Shown here: positions 44,218 to 52,947 of the stretch, piece by piece
Position numbering within the stretch: position 1 is the first letter of the stretch
Layout of the letters: each line of letters opens with the position of its first letter
Assembly: GCF_900142085.1 (NCBI RefSeq)
Contig: NZ_FQZQ01000015.1
Location: 53,885 to 117,884 of the forward strand
Length of the DNA stretch: 64,000 nt
Direction: 5' to 3'
Origin: Shimia gijangensis
GTDB lineage: Bacteria; Pseudomonadota; Alphaproteobacteria; Rhodobacterales; Rhodobacteraceae
Notes under the pieces: generated by a model
Seen by the model: the letters and a program-made list of their open reading frames with translations, nothing else
Database searches by the model: none
Told to the model about the DNA's origin: nothing
Position numbers and translations under genes: made by a program

Positions 44218-45447
44218 CTAAGTCTTAAAGTCTTCCGGCTTCAGACCATGTTTGCTTAATTTGTCATAGAACGTCTTGCGCGGCAGTTTCAGGGCCTCGG
44301 CCGCCACAGAGGCCCGTCCCTTGGCCCGACGCAGCGCTTCCTGCAACAAAGACCGCTCGACCTGCGCCATCTGATCCACCAACCCAAGGCCTCCGGTTTC
44401 TTCTTCGGCGTCCAACAAGCCCAGCGCGAACCGCATTGCCACACTCATCAACGCACGAGCGTTGCCGGGCCAATCACGCGCCATCAGGTTGGCCACCAGA
44501 TCAGGGGTCACCTCGGGCGGCCGAAGACCGGCCTGCTCGGCGGATTGAGACACATATTGACGAAACAGGATCGGAATATCTTCGGGTCGTTCGGCCAGCG
44601 ACGGTATGCGCACCTGCATCGCATCCAACCGATAAAACAAATCGGCATGCAAAAGCGCTTGTTGTACTGCCTTACCAAGATCCGCCGTACTGCCAAAGAT
44701 CAGGCGGGGATGATCGCCTTGTTCCATCAGGTTCATCAGCGCGAACTGGGTGTCCATCGGCATGGCCGTGATTTCATCCAGAAACAGGCTGCCACCAGCG
44801 GCATCACACGCCGCCCGCTCAAAGCGCGCGACATCCATACCGGCAGCGGATTGCTTGCCAAAGGGCCCCTTACTGAGCGGAGAACACAAATGCACAACCT
44901 CGGCGACCTTTGAGATACCTGTCCCCGGCGCGCCCGTTACCAGAACTTCGGCACTGGTGCGCGCCACATTGCGCACCCGCGTGCGCAGACTTTCGGACAG
45001 ATCAGAAGATCCAAACAACATCCGCGCCGCGGGATCACCGGTTTCCAGTTGCGCCTTGAGACGGCGGTTTTCCAGCACAAGTGTTCGGGTGTTCAGCGCG
45101 CGTCTAATCACCGTGACCAATTCCTTGGGCGCGCAGGGTTTTTCAAGAAAATCAAACGCCCCCTTGCCCATTGCGGACACGGCCATCGGAATATCACCCT
45201 CGCCGGTCAGCAAAATGACCGGCAGGTCAGCGTCCAGATCATGTGTATATCCCAACAGATGGAACCCATCGCGCCCGGGCATGCGGATGTCCGAGACAAT
45301 CACACCTTCAAAATCTGGCGATATGTGGTCTTTGGCTTCTATGAAAGATCCTGCTGTAACGGCCTCGAAATCTGCCAGTTCGATCGTCTGCCCCAAGGCT
45401 TCACGTACCGCCACGTCATCATCTACCAAAAGCACCCTGCGTATCAT
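44218..45447 (-). CDS. dctD: DctD-like response regulator with degenerate AAA+ domain
   Basis: The 409-residue protein has a receiver domain (D9-D11 pocket, phospho-acceptor D53, K103), a central AAA+ region (about 143-345) and a C-terminal Fis-type HTH (about 370-405, RAKGRASVAAEALKLPRKTF). Key defects: the Walker A loop reads GAPGTGIS (172-179), with Ile where Lys178 should be; the segment carrying the GAFTGA sigma-54 contact loop is absent between about 196 and 215; and the first arginine finger is His (LLHADLFYRL). Walker B (SLFLDEI) remains. It is about 35 residues shorter than normal DctD. It probably activates sigma-70 promoters. It overlaps dctB by ATGA. Confidence 0.92.
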   Translation of the reverse strand: MIRRVLLVDDDVAVREALGQTIELADFEAVTAGSFIEAKDHISPDFEGVIVSDIRMPGRDGFHLLGYTHDLDADLPVILLTGEGDIPMAVSAMGKGAFDFLEKPCAPKELVTVIRRALNTRTLVLENRRLKAQLETGDPAARMLFGSSDLSESLRTRVRNVARTSAEVLVTGAPGTGISKVAEVVHLCSPLSKGPFGKQSAAGMDVARFERAACDAAGGSLFLDEITAMPMDTQFALMNLMEQGDHPRLIFGSTADLGKAVQQALLHADLFYRLDAMQVRIPSLAERPEDIPILFRQYVSQSAEQAGLRPPEVTPDLVANLMARDWPGNARALMSVAMRFALGLLDAEEETGGLGLVDQMAQVERSLLQEALRRAKGRASVAAEALKLPRKTFYDKLSKHGLKPEDFKT

Positions 45448-47198
45448 GCTGCCTGCTCCTTGTCGGCCCAGTAATCAAGTTCGACCGTAAACTCTGCCCC
45501 ACCTTCCGGGGCGTTGGCGCCGCGGATCTCGCCGCCAAAGGACTGCACCAGACCATAAGAAATCGAAAGCCCCAATCCCATGCCTTCAGCGCTGCCTACT
45601 GCCTTGGTGGTAAAGAACGGGTCAAAAATCTTTTCAGGCTCTTCAATGCCCGGGCCGCTGTCGGTTACACGAATGATCACCCGGTCCGAAGTCTCAACCG
45701 CAATGCGGATCACCCGAGCTTTGGTTCCTTCCATCGCGTCAGCGGCGTTGCTGATCAAGTTGACCAGCACCTGCCCCAGTCGCACTTCTCCGCCACGCAC
45801 CCACACGGACACATCGGGCGCGTTCCATTCCAATGCTATTTCGTCCCGCCTGATCCGTGCTTCTGTCATCTCCAGCGCACTTTCAATCACAGCAACAATA
45901 TCGACCCTGCCCATGGGTTCACTTTCATTGCGGGCAAATGCGCGCAGGTTGCGGATGATGCGTGCCATGCGTCCTGCCAACGCCGATATGCGGGACAGGT
46001 TTTCACCAGCAACCTCGACCTTACCCCGTTCCAGAAATTGCTCCCCGTTTTCGGCAAACTGTTGAATGGCCATCAGTGGCTGGTTCAATTCATGGCTGAT
46101 GCCCGCCGACATCTGGCCCAGCGCGCTTAGCTTGCCAGCCTGAACCAAATCGGCTTGTGCCTGCTTCAGAGCTGCTTCGGCCTCTTGGCGTTCGCTAATC
46201 TCGCGGCGCAGCTGCACGTTTGTGTCTGTCAGGGCGCGGGTGCGGGTTTGTACACGTTCTTCCAGCACGGCATTGGCCTCGGCCAGAACGCGGCGTCGCT
46301 GAAAAGCCTGATAAAGGAACACGCCAAAAGCAAAAATCAATGCAGCCACAACCGCCGCCTGAAGATTTGCCAGCCGAGTGGCGGGACGCACATCCAGAAC
46401 CGCCTCTCCGACCATTGCAATCACCGGCATCGGATGCACAAGGTGCAGACCTCGTTCGGGGATATAAGCGCCCCAATCCAACCGCCACAAATCATGCCCT
46501 GCCCGTTCATAATCCCAAAATGGGGGCGCCGCACCTTCTGGGGGCACCAGACCAGTGTCGCCGGGCTTGCGCCGCCAGAACAGCATCTCGTCGCGATTGG
46601 TGATAAACACCAGCCCGTCCTGATCAATGAAGAACACGGCCGGGCCATCGCCCTGCCAGTTGGCTTCAACATAGTCGATATCGACACTCACCACCAAAGC
46701 CCCACTCACCTGACCGTTTTGAGCAAAGCTGGGCGAAGCAAACAGGAAATGGCGAAGGCCGGTTTTCGGGTTGCGCAAATGATGCACGCCAAGCGCTCCA
46801 TTCATCGCGCGTTCAAAGTGCGGCGTGCCAACAATCGTCTGCCCCCGCATGGAAAAAGCCGAGGCGAGCGTCTTGCCGGATGTGTCAACGTAATAGAGGT
46901 TCAGGGCTGCCGTCTTATCCGCCGCATCCAGCAACAGGTTCTTTGCGGCCTCGGGGTCTCCCCCATTGCTAAGCCCTGTCAGCACAGGGTGCGATGACAG
47001 CAGTACCGCCAGTTCCTGATAGCGTTGCAATTGCGCGGTCAGCCTGTCAGCCGCCAATGCAAGGTCGGCCTCGCCCTGTTGGGCAAGCTGGTCCAAAGCC
47101 TCGCTATAGCCCAATCGCCAGACACCTCCCGGCACGGTCACCAAAAGGACAGCAAAAACCGCAAGAATCGCAAAGCGTTGTCGAACCCAACTTCTCAT
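45444..47198 (-). CDS. dctB: C4-dicarboxylate sensor histidine kinase
   Basis: The 584-residue kinase has an N-terminal membrane helix (about 9-28), a periplasmic double-cache sensor (about 35-275; YYVDTSGKTLASAF, GRQTIVGTPHF-like and FFIDQDGLVFITN blocks), a second helix (about 282-304), a coiled coil (about 310-365), HisKA with phospho-His in GISHELNQPLMAI and HATPase with DSGPGIE and GMGLGLSISYGLVQSFGG. This is the DctB layout sensing succinate-class ligands. It is translationally coupled to dctD and divergent from a P450 gene. Confidence 0.95.
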   Translation of the reverse strand: MRSWVRQRFAILAVFAVLLVTVPGGVWRLGYSEALDQLAQQGEADLALAADRLTAQLQRYQELAVLLSSHPVLTGLSNGGDPEAAKNLLLDAADKTAALNLYYVDTSGKTLASAFSMRGQTIVGTPHFERAMNGALGVHHLRNPKTGLRHFLFASPSFAQNGQVSGALVVSVDIDYVEANWQGDGPAVFFIDQDGLVFITNRDEMLFWRRKPGDTGLVPPEGAAPPFWDYERAGHDLWRLDWGAYIPERGLHLVHPMPVIAMVGEAVLDVRPATRLANLQAAVVAALIFAFGVFLYQAFQRRRVLAEANAVLEERVQTRTRALTDTNVQLRREISERQEAEAALKQAQADLVQAGKLSALGQMSAGISHELNQPLMAIQQFAENGEQFLERGKVEVAGENLSRISALAGRMARIIRNLRAFARNESEPMGRVDIVAVIESALEMTEARIRRDEIALEWNAPDVSVWVRGGEVRLGQVLVNLISNAADAMEGTKARVIRIAVETSDRVIIRVTDSGPGIEEPEKIFDPFFTTKAVGSAEGMGLGLSISYGLVQSFGGEIRGANAPEGGAEFTVELDYWADKEQAA

Positions 47199-47257
47199 TT
47201 TGGCAGATTAGCAATTGCGCGCTTGCATTGACCAGCCGCTTGCCAAAAATGGGAAGT

Positions 47258-48439
47258 ATGAAACTTCTCACCCAATCCCCGACTGAGCCTAATTTTGTTC
47301 AGAACCCCTATGCTTTTTACGAAAAGATACGCCAACAAGGGCCGCTGGTCTATTGGGAAGACTATGCCATGCCCTGCGCGATCTCGCATGAATTGGTCTC
47401 ATCGATTTTCCGCGACCGTCGATTTGGCCGCGAAGTGCCGCCAGAGCAGGCCAAAGCTCATCCCCCACATCTGGAGGCCTTTTACCGGATTGAGGCGCAT
47501 TCCATGCTCGAACTGGAGCCCCCACGCCACACCAGGCTGCGCAGCTTGGTGCTACGCGCCTTTACCACCCGGCGGATCAAAGCTTTGTCAGGCGACATTA
47601 CCAGCTTGTGCCACGAACAGATTGATGCCTTTCCTGACGAGCCGTTTGATCTGATGCACGCCATGGCAGCGCCATTGCCTGTGCGGGTGATCTGCCGCCT
47701 TCTGGGGGTTCCCGAAGAGATGGGGCCACAATTGCTCGGATGGTCCAACGCCATGGTGTCGATGTATCAGGCCCGCCGCACACCAGAAATTGAATCCGCC
47801 GCCGCCACAGCTTCGCAAGAGTTCTCGGATTACATTCGCTCCTACATTGATGAACGTCGCAAAACCCCATCCGACGACCTGCTCAGCGAGTTGATTGCCG
47901 CCGAAGAAGCCGGCGAGCGGCTGAGTACGGATGAATTGATCACCACCTGTATCCTGTTGCTCAACGCCGGTCACGAAGCCACGGTGCACAGCTTTGGCAA
48001 TGGTGTGAAAACTTTGCTGGAGTACAACACACCGGCCAGTGCCTTTGCGCCGGACGCCATCGACAAAACGGTTGAAGAGATTTTTCGCTACGATCCACCT
48101 CTGCATATGTTCACACGCTATGCCTATGAAACCATCGACATCGCAGGCCATCGATTTCAGCGCGGAGACGAAGTGGCTTTGTTGCTGGGGGCGGCCAACC
48201 GCGACCCGGCGGTCTGGAAAGACCCGGCCGTGTTTGATCCCACCCGCTGTATTCAGACCAACACCAGCTTTGGCGGCGGTCTGCATTTTTGTGTTGGTGC
48301 TCCGCTGGCGCGACTGGAACTCAGCATCGCGCTGCCGATCCTGTTTGATGCATGCCCCGGCCTGCACATCGTTGAGCCGCCGCAATACGCCAACGTCTAT
48401 CACTTCCACGGTCTGGAACGGTTGATGGTTTCGCGATAA
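47258..48439 (+). CDS. Cytochrome P450
   Basis: The 393-residue soluble bacterial P450 has the I-helix oxygen motif NAGHEAT (236-242), the K-helix ExxR (E274-R277) and the heme loop FGGGLHFCVGAPLARLEL with the thiolate C345. It would hydroxylate or epoxidise an unknown substrate using electrons from a ferredoxin; no redox partner is adjacent. Starts at 47249 and 47258 are both possible. The frame extends back to 46994, but that region is antisense to dctB and is excluded. Confidence 0.93.
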   Translation: MKLLTQSPTEPNFVQNPYAFYEKIRQQGPLVYWEDYAMPCAISHELVSSIFRDRRFGREVPPEQAKAHPPHLEAFYRIEAHSMLELEPPRHTRLRSLVLRAFTTRRIKALSGDITSLCHEQIDAFPDEPFDLMHAMAAPLPVRVICRLLGVPEEMGPQLLGWSNAMVSMYQARRTPEIESAAATASQEFSDYIRSYIDERRKTPSDDLLSELIAAEEAGERLSTDELITTCILLLNAGHEATVHSFGNGVKTLLEYNTPASAFAPDAIDKTVEEIFRYDPPLHMFTRYAYETIDIAGHRFQRGDEVALLLGAANRDPAVWKDPAVFDPTRCIQTNTSFGGGLHFCVGAPLARLELSIALPILFDACPGLHIVEPPQYANVYHFHGLERLMVSR

Positions 48440-48497
48440 AAATGTATCTGCCAACAGGTGAAACCTGACCGCTCCGCTATGAGAGAACGCTTTCCTG

Positions 48498-48899
48498 ATG
48501 ACCAAACCTGTCCTGAAAATTCTAAGCGGTCCTTCTCCAACTAAAAATGCGGCCGGAGAAGCAGTTTTAGCCGGCACTTCAACGCTGTTATCTGCGCTTG
48601 GTACAGCCGCAGATCTGGTTCCATTTGACGATGAAGGTCTGCATCAGGTTTTGAGTTTTCGGGTCGCAACTGCCCGGCAGGCTCAGCAAAGAAGCACATG
48701 GTTTGGAGGCAGACTCTACAACCTGATAATCGGGGAGGATGCCGACTACGTGCCTTTGTCCGGTTCGCACCTGAAGCAGACCCTTTTGGTTTGCGGCATT
48801 GAGCCACCGGATATCGTTGTTAACGGAGGGCGGTACTTGTTGCTGGTGGATTATGCGCGACAGGCAATCGACGTGCTGGATTCGAGGATCAGTAAATGA
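48498..48899 (+). CDS. Hypothetical protein
   Basis: A 133-residue protein that I do not recognise. It has no signal peptide or membrane segment. The second half contains a beta-rich stretch (LYNLIIGEDADYVPLSG, DIVVNGGRYLLLVDYARQAIDVLDSR) and the first half a helix-prone region. It sits 58 bases after the P450 gene on the same strand and could be co-transcribed with it. Its reading frame is plausible, but its family and role are unknown. Confidence 0.55.
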   Translation: MTKPVLKILSGPSPTKNAAGEAVLAGTSTLLSALGTAADLVPFDDEGLHQVLSFRVATARQAQQRSTWFGGRLYNLIIGEDADYVPLSGSHLKQTLLVCGIEPPDIVVNGGRYLLLVDYARQAIDVLDSRISK

Positions 48900-48917
48900 A
48901 CCTAGGCCGCAGGCAGA

Positions 48918-49394
48918 TCAGGTGGTTGCCCCGACCAGCGGCAGATCCGTGGTCGATTTGATCTCTTCCATCGACAACAGCGCGGTCACATTGTGCACCC
49001 GTACCTCTGAAATCAGCGCCTGATAGAACACGTCATAGGCCCGCGCATTGGCGACGCGTACCTTCAGGATATAGTCGATATCCCCGGCCAGCCTGTGCGC
49101 TTCCTGCACTTCCGGGCGATCATTCAGCGCCTGTAAAAACTTGGCCTGCCATTCGGCTTCATGTGCGCTGGTGCGGATCAATACGAAAAAACAGGCTTCA
49201 AACCCCAGCGCTTCGGCATCCAGCAAAACTGTCTGCCGTTTGATGATCCCACCTTCGCGCAATTTGCGGATACGATTCCATACAGGCGTCTTGGAAGAGC
49301 CCACTCTTTTGGCAATTTCGTCCAAAGATTGCGCCGCATCGCGCTGCAACTCTTCAAGGATTTTCCGATCCATATCGTCAATTCGCAACGCCAT
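48918..49394 (-). CDS. Lrp/AsnC-family transcriptional regulator
   Basis: The 158-residue protein has an N-terminal HTH (about 7-60, with DMDRKILEELQRDAAQSLDEIA and GSSKTPVWNRIRKLREGGII as the recognition helix region) and a C-terminal RAM/ligand-binding domain (about 70-145, with HRLAGDIDYILKVRV). The gene is divergent from the sulfur assimilation cluster, so it may be its regulator, sensing an amino acid such as cysteine or a precursor. That role is inferred from position. Confidence 0.93.
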   Translation of the reverse strand: MALRIDDMDRKILEELQRDAAQSLDEIAKRVGSSKTPVWNRIRKLREGGIIKRQTVLLDAEALGFEACFFVLIRTSAHEAEWQAKFLQALNDRPEVQEAHRLAGDIDYILKVRVANARAYDVFYQALISEVRVHNVTALLSMEEIKSTTDLPLVGATT

Positions 49395-49482
49395 TCCAAA
49401 AACCTTTCTGATTTAGAACAACCTGACATTTTGCCAACCAAAGCAGAACGTCTGTTTCTTTTTTGACCCATGGGTAGCGCAA

Positions 49483-49503
49483 ATATGGGAAAATTTCCTA
49501 TAT
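49483..49503. promoter_or_regulatory. AT-rich palindrome between the Lrp-type regulator and cysG
   Basis: ATATGGGAAAATTTCC-TATAT forms a near-perfect 21-bp palindrome (mismatches at two symmetric positions), 20 bases before cysG. AT-rich palindromes of this kind suit Lrp/AsnC binding. The 128-bp gap otherwise holds only a T-rich tract with TTTTTTGACCC. Confidence 0.5.
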
Positions 49504-49522
49504 AGCAATCACAAACCAACGC

Positions 49523-50926
49523 ATGAGCAAACCCGAGATGAAACATTTTCCCATCTACCTGGCCGTTGAGGGCCGCAAGATCGTCCTTTCGGGCGGTGGT
49601 GCGGCGGCTTTGGCCAAGTTGCGGTTGCTTTTGAAAACCGAAGCCCGGATTGAGGTCTTCGCACCCAATCCAGCGGCCGAGATCGTGGGCTGGGCCAATG
49701 AAAGTCGCTTGGCTTTGCATCAACGCGAGGTGACCCAAGCGGATTTGACAGGCGCTGTTTTGATCTATGCCGCAGATGAAGACGCCTTTCTGGACAGCCG
49801 CACGGCCACAATGGCGACCAAAACTGGCATCCCAGCCAACATTGTCGACAATCTTGCTGACAGCGCCTTTATCACTCCCGCCATCGTTGACCGCGATCCT
49901 GTGACCATTGCCATCGGCACCGAAGGCGCAGCCCCGGTTCTGGCGCGCGCCCTTAAGGCAGATCTAGAAGAACACCTGTCGCCGCGGCTGGGTCTTTTGG
50001 CACGCGCAGGGCGAACCTTCCGCTCCGCGGCTGATGCCCTGCCCTTTGGCCGCGCCCGCAGGGATTTTTGGCGCGACTACTTTCTGGGCGCAGGCCCCCG
50101 CCTGGCAGATGAGGCCAAAGCAAAAGACGTTCTTGAAACCCTGCTTACAAAACATCTGAGTACTGAGACCAAAGAAGGCCACGTCGCTTTTGTCGGCGCG
50201 GGCCCCGGCGACCCCGAATTGCTGACCCTGAAAGCCCGCAAAGCTTTGGATACCGCAGACGTGGTAATCCATGACCGCCTAGTGAGCGCCGAAATTCTCG
50301 AACTTGTCCGCCGCGAAGCCACCATTCTGGATGTTGGCAAACAGGGCTTTGGCCCGTCCACGGCACAAGACGACATCAACGCTCTGATTGTTGAGCATGG
50401 CCTGAAGGGCGCGCAGGTCGTGCGCCTGAAGGGTGGCGATGCCACGGTCTTTGGCCGTCTGGACGAAGAGATTGAGGCCGTCACCGCTGCAGACATCAGC
50501 TGGCATGTTGTTCCGGGAATCACCGCCGCGTCGGCCTCGGTTGCCGCCATCGGCCAAAGCCTCACCCGCCGCGGCCGCAATGCCTCGGTCCGGTTTCTAA
50601 CCGGACACGACATGAAAGGCTTTGCCGATCATGACTGGCGTGAACTGGCCGCCCCGGATCAAGTCGCAGCCATTTACATGGGCAAAAAGGCGGCCCGTTT
50701 CATTCAAGGGCGTCTGCTGATGCATGGCGCACTCCCCGACACTCCCCTGACGCTTGTCGAAAATGCCTCGCGTCATGATCAGCGGGTGGTGTCGACCACT
50801 CTCGCGGCTTTGCCCTCTGATCTGGCGGACGCGGCTTTGACTGGCCCCGCGCTTGCGCTCCTCGGTCTGTCTCCCCGTGCCGTGTCCGCCCCCCTTTCCC
50901 AACCTCTTGTGCAGGAGCAAGCCTGA
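49523..50926 (+). CDS. cysG: Siroheme synthase
   Basis: CysG makes siroheme, the cofactor of sulfite reductase, from uroporphyrinogen III. The 467-residue fusion has an N-terminal precorrin-2 dehydrogenase/ferrochelatase part (about 1-205, with a Rossmann loop VLSGGGAAALAKLRLLL) and a C-terminal SUMT methyltransferase (about 215-460, VAFVGAGPGDPELLTLKA, RLKGGDATVFGR, VPGITAA). The gene leads the cluster, and its stop shares a base with the DUF2849 start. Confidence 0.95.
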   Translation: MSKPEMKHFPIYLAVEGRKIVLSGGGAAALAKLRLLLKTEARIEVFAPNPAAEIVGWANESRLALHQREVTQADLTGAVLIYAADEDAFLDSRTATMATKTGIPANIVDNLADSAFITPAIVDRDPVTIAIGTEGAAPVLARALKADLEEHLSPRLGLLARAGRTFRSAADALPFGRARRDFWRDYFLGAGPRLADEAKAKDVLETLLTKHLSTETKEGHVAFVGAGPGDPELLTLKARKALDTADVVIHDRLVSAEILELVRREATILDVGKQGFGPSTAQDDINALIVEHGLKGAQVVRLKGGDATVFGRLDEEIEAVTAADISWHVVPGITAASASVAAIGQSLTRRGRNASVRFLTGHDMKGFADHDWRELAAPDQVAAIYMGKKAARFIQGRLLMHGALPDTPLTLVENASRHDQRVVSTTLAALPSDLADAALTGPALALLGLSPRAVSAPLSQPLVQEQA

Positions 50927-51243
50927 TGGCCCAAGCCTTTACCCCCAAAGTCGTCACCGCCAATGCCCTGATCGAGGGCGACGTGATCTATCTCACAGAA
51001 GCTGGTGAGTGGACCCGTTTTCTTTCTGAGGCTGTCCTATTGACGGACGAAGCTGATGCGCAGCTTCGCCTTTTGGAAGCCGAGCAACAACCCGGCGCAG
51101 CGGTTGGACCCTATCTGGCTGATGCAGCCCCCGGAGCAACCGGCCCGCAACCGACGCATTTTCGCGAAGAATTCCGCCGCACAGGTCCGTCCAACTATTT
51201 CCATGGCAAGCAGGTTGAGACGACCGCTTCCCATTCCCTTTAA
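50926..51243 (+). CDS. DUF2849 protein in the sulfite reductase operon
   Basis: The 105-residue soluble protein starts on the last base of the cysG stop and lies 36 bases before cysI. It has the DUF2849 pattern: VVTANALIEGDVIYLTEAGEWT near residues 9-30 and PTHFREEFRRTGPSNYFHGK near the C-terminus. The family is found almost only in this position in alphaproteobacteria, so an accessory role in siroheme insertion or sulfite reduction is likely but unproven. Confidence 0.88.
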   Translation: MAQAFTPKVVTANALIEGDVIYLTEAGEWTRFLSEAVLLTDEADAQLRLLEAEQQPGAAVGPYLADAAPGATGPQPTHFREEFRRTGPSNYFHGKQVETTASHSL

Positions 51244-51279
51244 AGCCCACACAGCGCGAACACCCGAAAGGTCCCGGCC

Positions 51280-52947
51280 ATGTATGCTTACAACGACTTC
51301 GACACTGCCTTTTTGGCAACCCGTAACGCCCAGTTCCGCGCCCAGGTTGAGCGCCGTGTTGCCGGAGCGCTGACCGAAGACGAATTCAAGCCATTGCGGC
51401 TTATGAACGGTGTCTATCTGCAATTGCACGCCTATATGCTGCGTGTGGCGATCCCTTATGGCACGCTGAACAGCCGTCAGATGTCGCAATTGGCGCTGCT
51501 GGCTGAAAAGTGGGACAAAGGCTATGGTCACTTCACCACCCGTCAGAACATTCAGTTCAACTGGCCCAAACTCTCGGATATTCCTGATATGCTGGACGCT
51601 TTGGCCGAGGTCGACATGCATGCCATCCAGACTTCCGGAAACACCATCCGCAATGTGACAGCCGACCATTTTGCAGGTGCTGCAGCGGATGAAGTTGAAG
51701 ACCCCCGTCCAATTGCCGAACTGATCCGCCAGTGGTCCACCGACCACCCGGAATTCCAGTTCATGGGCCGCAAGTTCAAGATCGCTGTCTCTGCCGGCGA
51801 AAAAGACCGTGCCGTGCTGAAAGCCCACGATCTGGCCGTGCGCGTTGTGCGCAATGATGCTGGTGAGACCGGCTATCAGATTCTTGTCGGCGGAGGACTT
51901 GGTCGCACTCCGATGATTGGCAAAGTGCTTCATGACTTCCTGCCACGCGCCGACCTTCTGCCCTACATCGAAGCCGTGGTTTCGGTCTGGAACCAGATTG
52001 GGCGTCGTGACAACAAATACAAAGCCCGCATCAAGATCACCGTGCACGAGCATGGTCTCGACGACATCCGGGCCCGGGTGGAGGAGAGGTTTACCGCCAT
52101 TCGCCCAACGTTCGAAGGTATTGACCAGACCTTGTTCGCGGACATTCAGGAACATTTTGCCGCGCCGGATTTCCGCGACGCCGCGACTTCTGCGTTTGAG
52201 CTGGCTTATGGCTCGGATCCGCTGTTTCGCTCGTGGGCGGATACCAACCTGTCCGAGCACCGCGCGCCAGGCTATAGCATTGTCACCATCTCGTTGAAAA
52301 AACAGGGCGACACGCCGGGCGATGCTTCGGCCAATCAAATGCGCACCATGGCAACATTGGCCAAAGCTTATGGCCATGATGAGTTGCGCATCAGCCACGA
52401 GCAGAACGTGATCCTGCCGCATGTCCATAAATCGGACCTGCCCGCGATCTATGCAGCCCTGCGCGAAGAAAACCTGCACACGGCCAATATTGGTCTGGTC
52501 TCGGACATCATCGCTTGCCCCGGCATGGACTACTGTGCATTGGCCACGGCTCGGTCGATCCCGGTGGCACAACAGATCGCCACCCGCTTTGATGAATTGA
52601 AGCTCGAACATGACATCGGCCATCTGCAGATCAAGATCTCGGGCTGCATCAACGCCTGTGGTCACCATCATCTGGGTCACATCGGCATCCTAGGTCTCGA
52701 CCGCGCTGGTGTTGAAAACTATCAGATCACCCTTGGCGGCGACGCCACCTGGGAAGCAAACATCGGTGACCGCGCTGGCCCCGGCTTTGCCTATGACGAG
52801 ATTGTGCCCGCCGTAGAACGCCTTGTTCAGGCCTATCTGAAGCTGCGCCAAGGCGCGGATGAGACCTTTATCGACGCCTACCGCCGTCTGGGTCTGGCCC
52901 CGTTCAAAGCCTATCTCTACCCCGAGGTTCGGGCCCATGCCGCTTGA
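51280..52947 (+). CDS. cysI: Sulfite reductase hemoprotein subunit
   Basis: CysI reduces sulfite to sulfide with siroheme and a [4Fe-4S] cluster. The 555-residue protein has duplicated ferredoxin-like halves, MYAYNDFDTAFLATR at the start, KWDKGYGHFTTRQNIQFNW and the cluster/siroheme cysteines in CPGMDYCALA and KISGCINACGHHHLG. No CysJ flavoprotein gene is adjacent; the ferredoxin-NADP reductase gene 1.3 kb downstream suggests ferredoxin as donor. Confidence 0.95.
   Translation: MYAYNDFDTAFLATRNAQFRAQVERRVAGALTEDEFKPLRLMNGVYLQLHAYMLRVAIPYGTLNSRQMSQLALLAEKWDKGYGHFTTRQNIQFNWPKLSDIPDMLDALAEVDMHAIQTSGNTIRNVTADHFAGAAADEVEDPRPIAELIRQWSTDHPEFQFMGRKFKIAVSAGEKDRAVLKAHDLAVRVVRNDAGETGYQILVGGGLGRTPMIGKVLHDFLPRADLLPYIEAVVSVWNQIGRRDNKYKARIKITVHEHGLDDIRARVEERFTAIRPTFEGIDQTLFADIQEHFAAPDFRDAATSAFELAYGSDPLFRSWADTNLSEHRAPGYSIVTISLKKQGDTPGDASANQMRTMATLAKAYGHDELRISHEQNVILPHVHKSDLPAIYAALREENLHTANIGLVSDIIACPGMDYCALATARSIPVAQQIATRFDELKLEHDIGHLQIKISGCINACGHHHLGHIGILGLDRAGVENYQITLGGDATWEANIGDRAGPGFAYDEIVPAVERLVQAYLKLRQGADETFIDAYRRLGLAPFKAYLYPEVRAHAA

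Noticed and set aside
46994..47257. N-terminal extension of the P450 gene
   Set aside because: Antisense to dctB and rich in Pro/Ser/Arg; P450s of this class start near the residues encoded from 47258.
51037..52680. 547-codon open frame on the minus strand
   Set aside because: It lies entirely opposite cysI, which has clear catalytic motifs. GC-rich codon use leaves the opposite frame open; no family pattern is seen.
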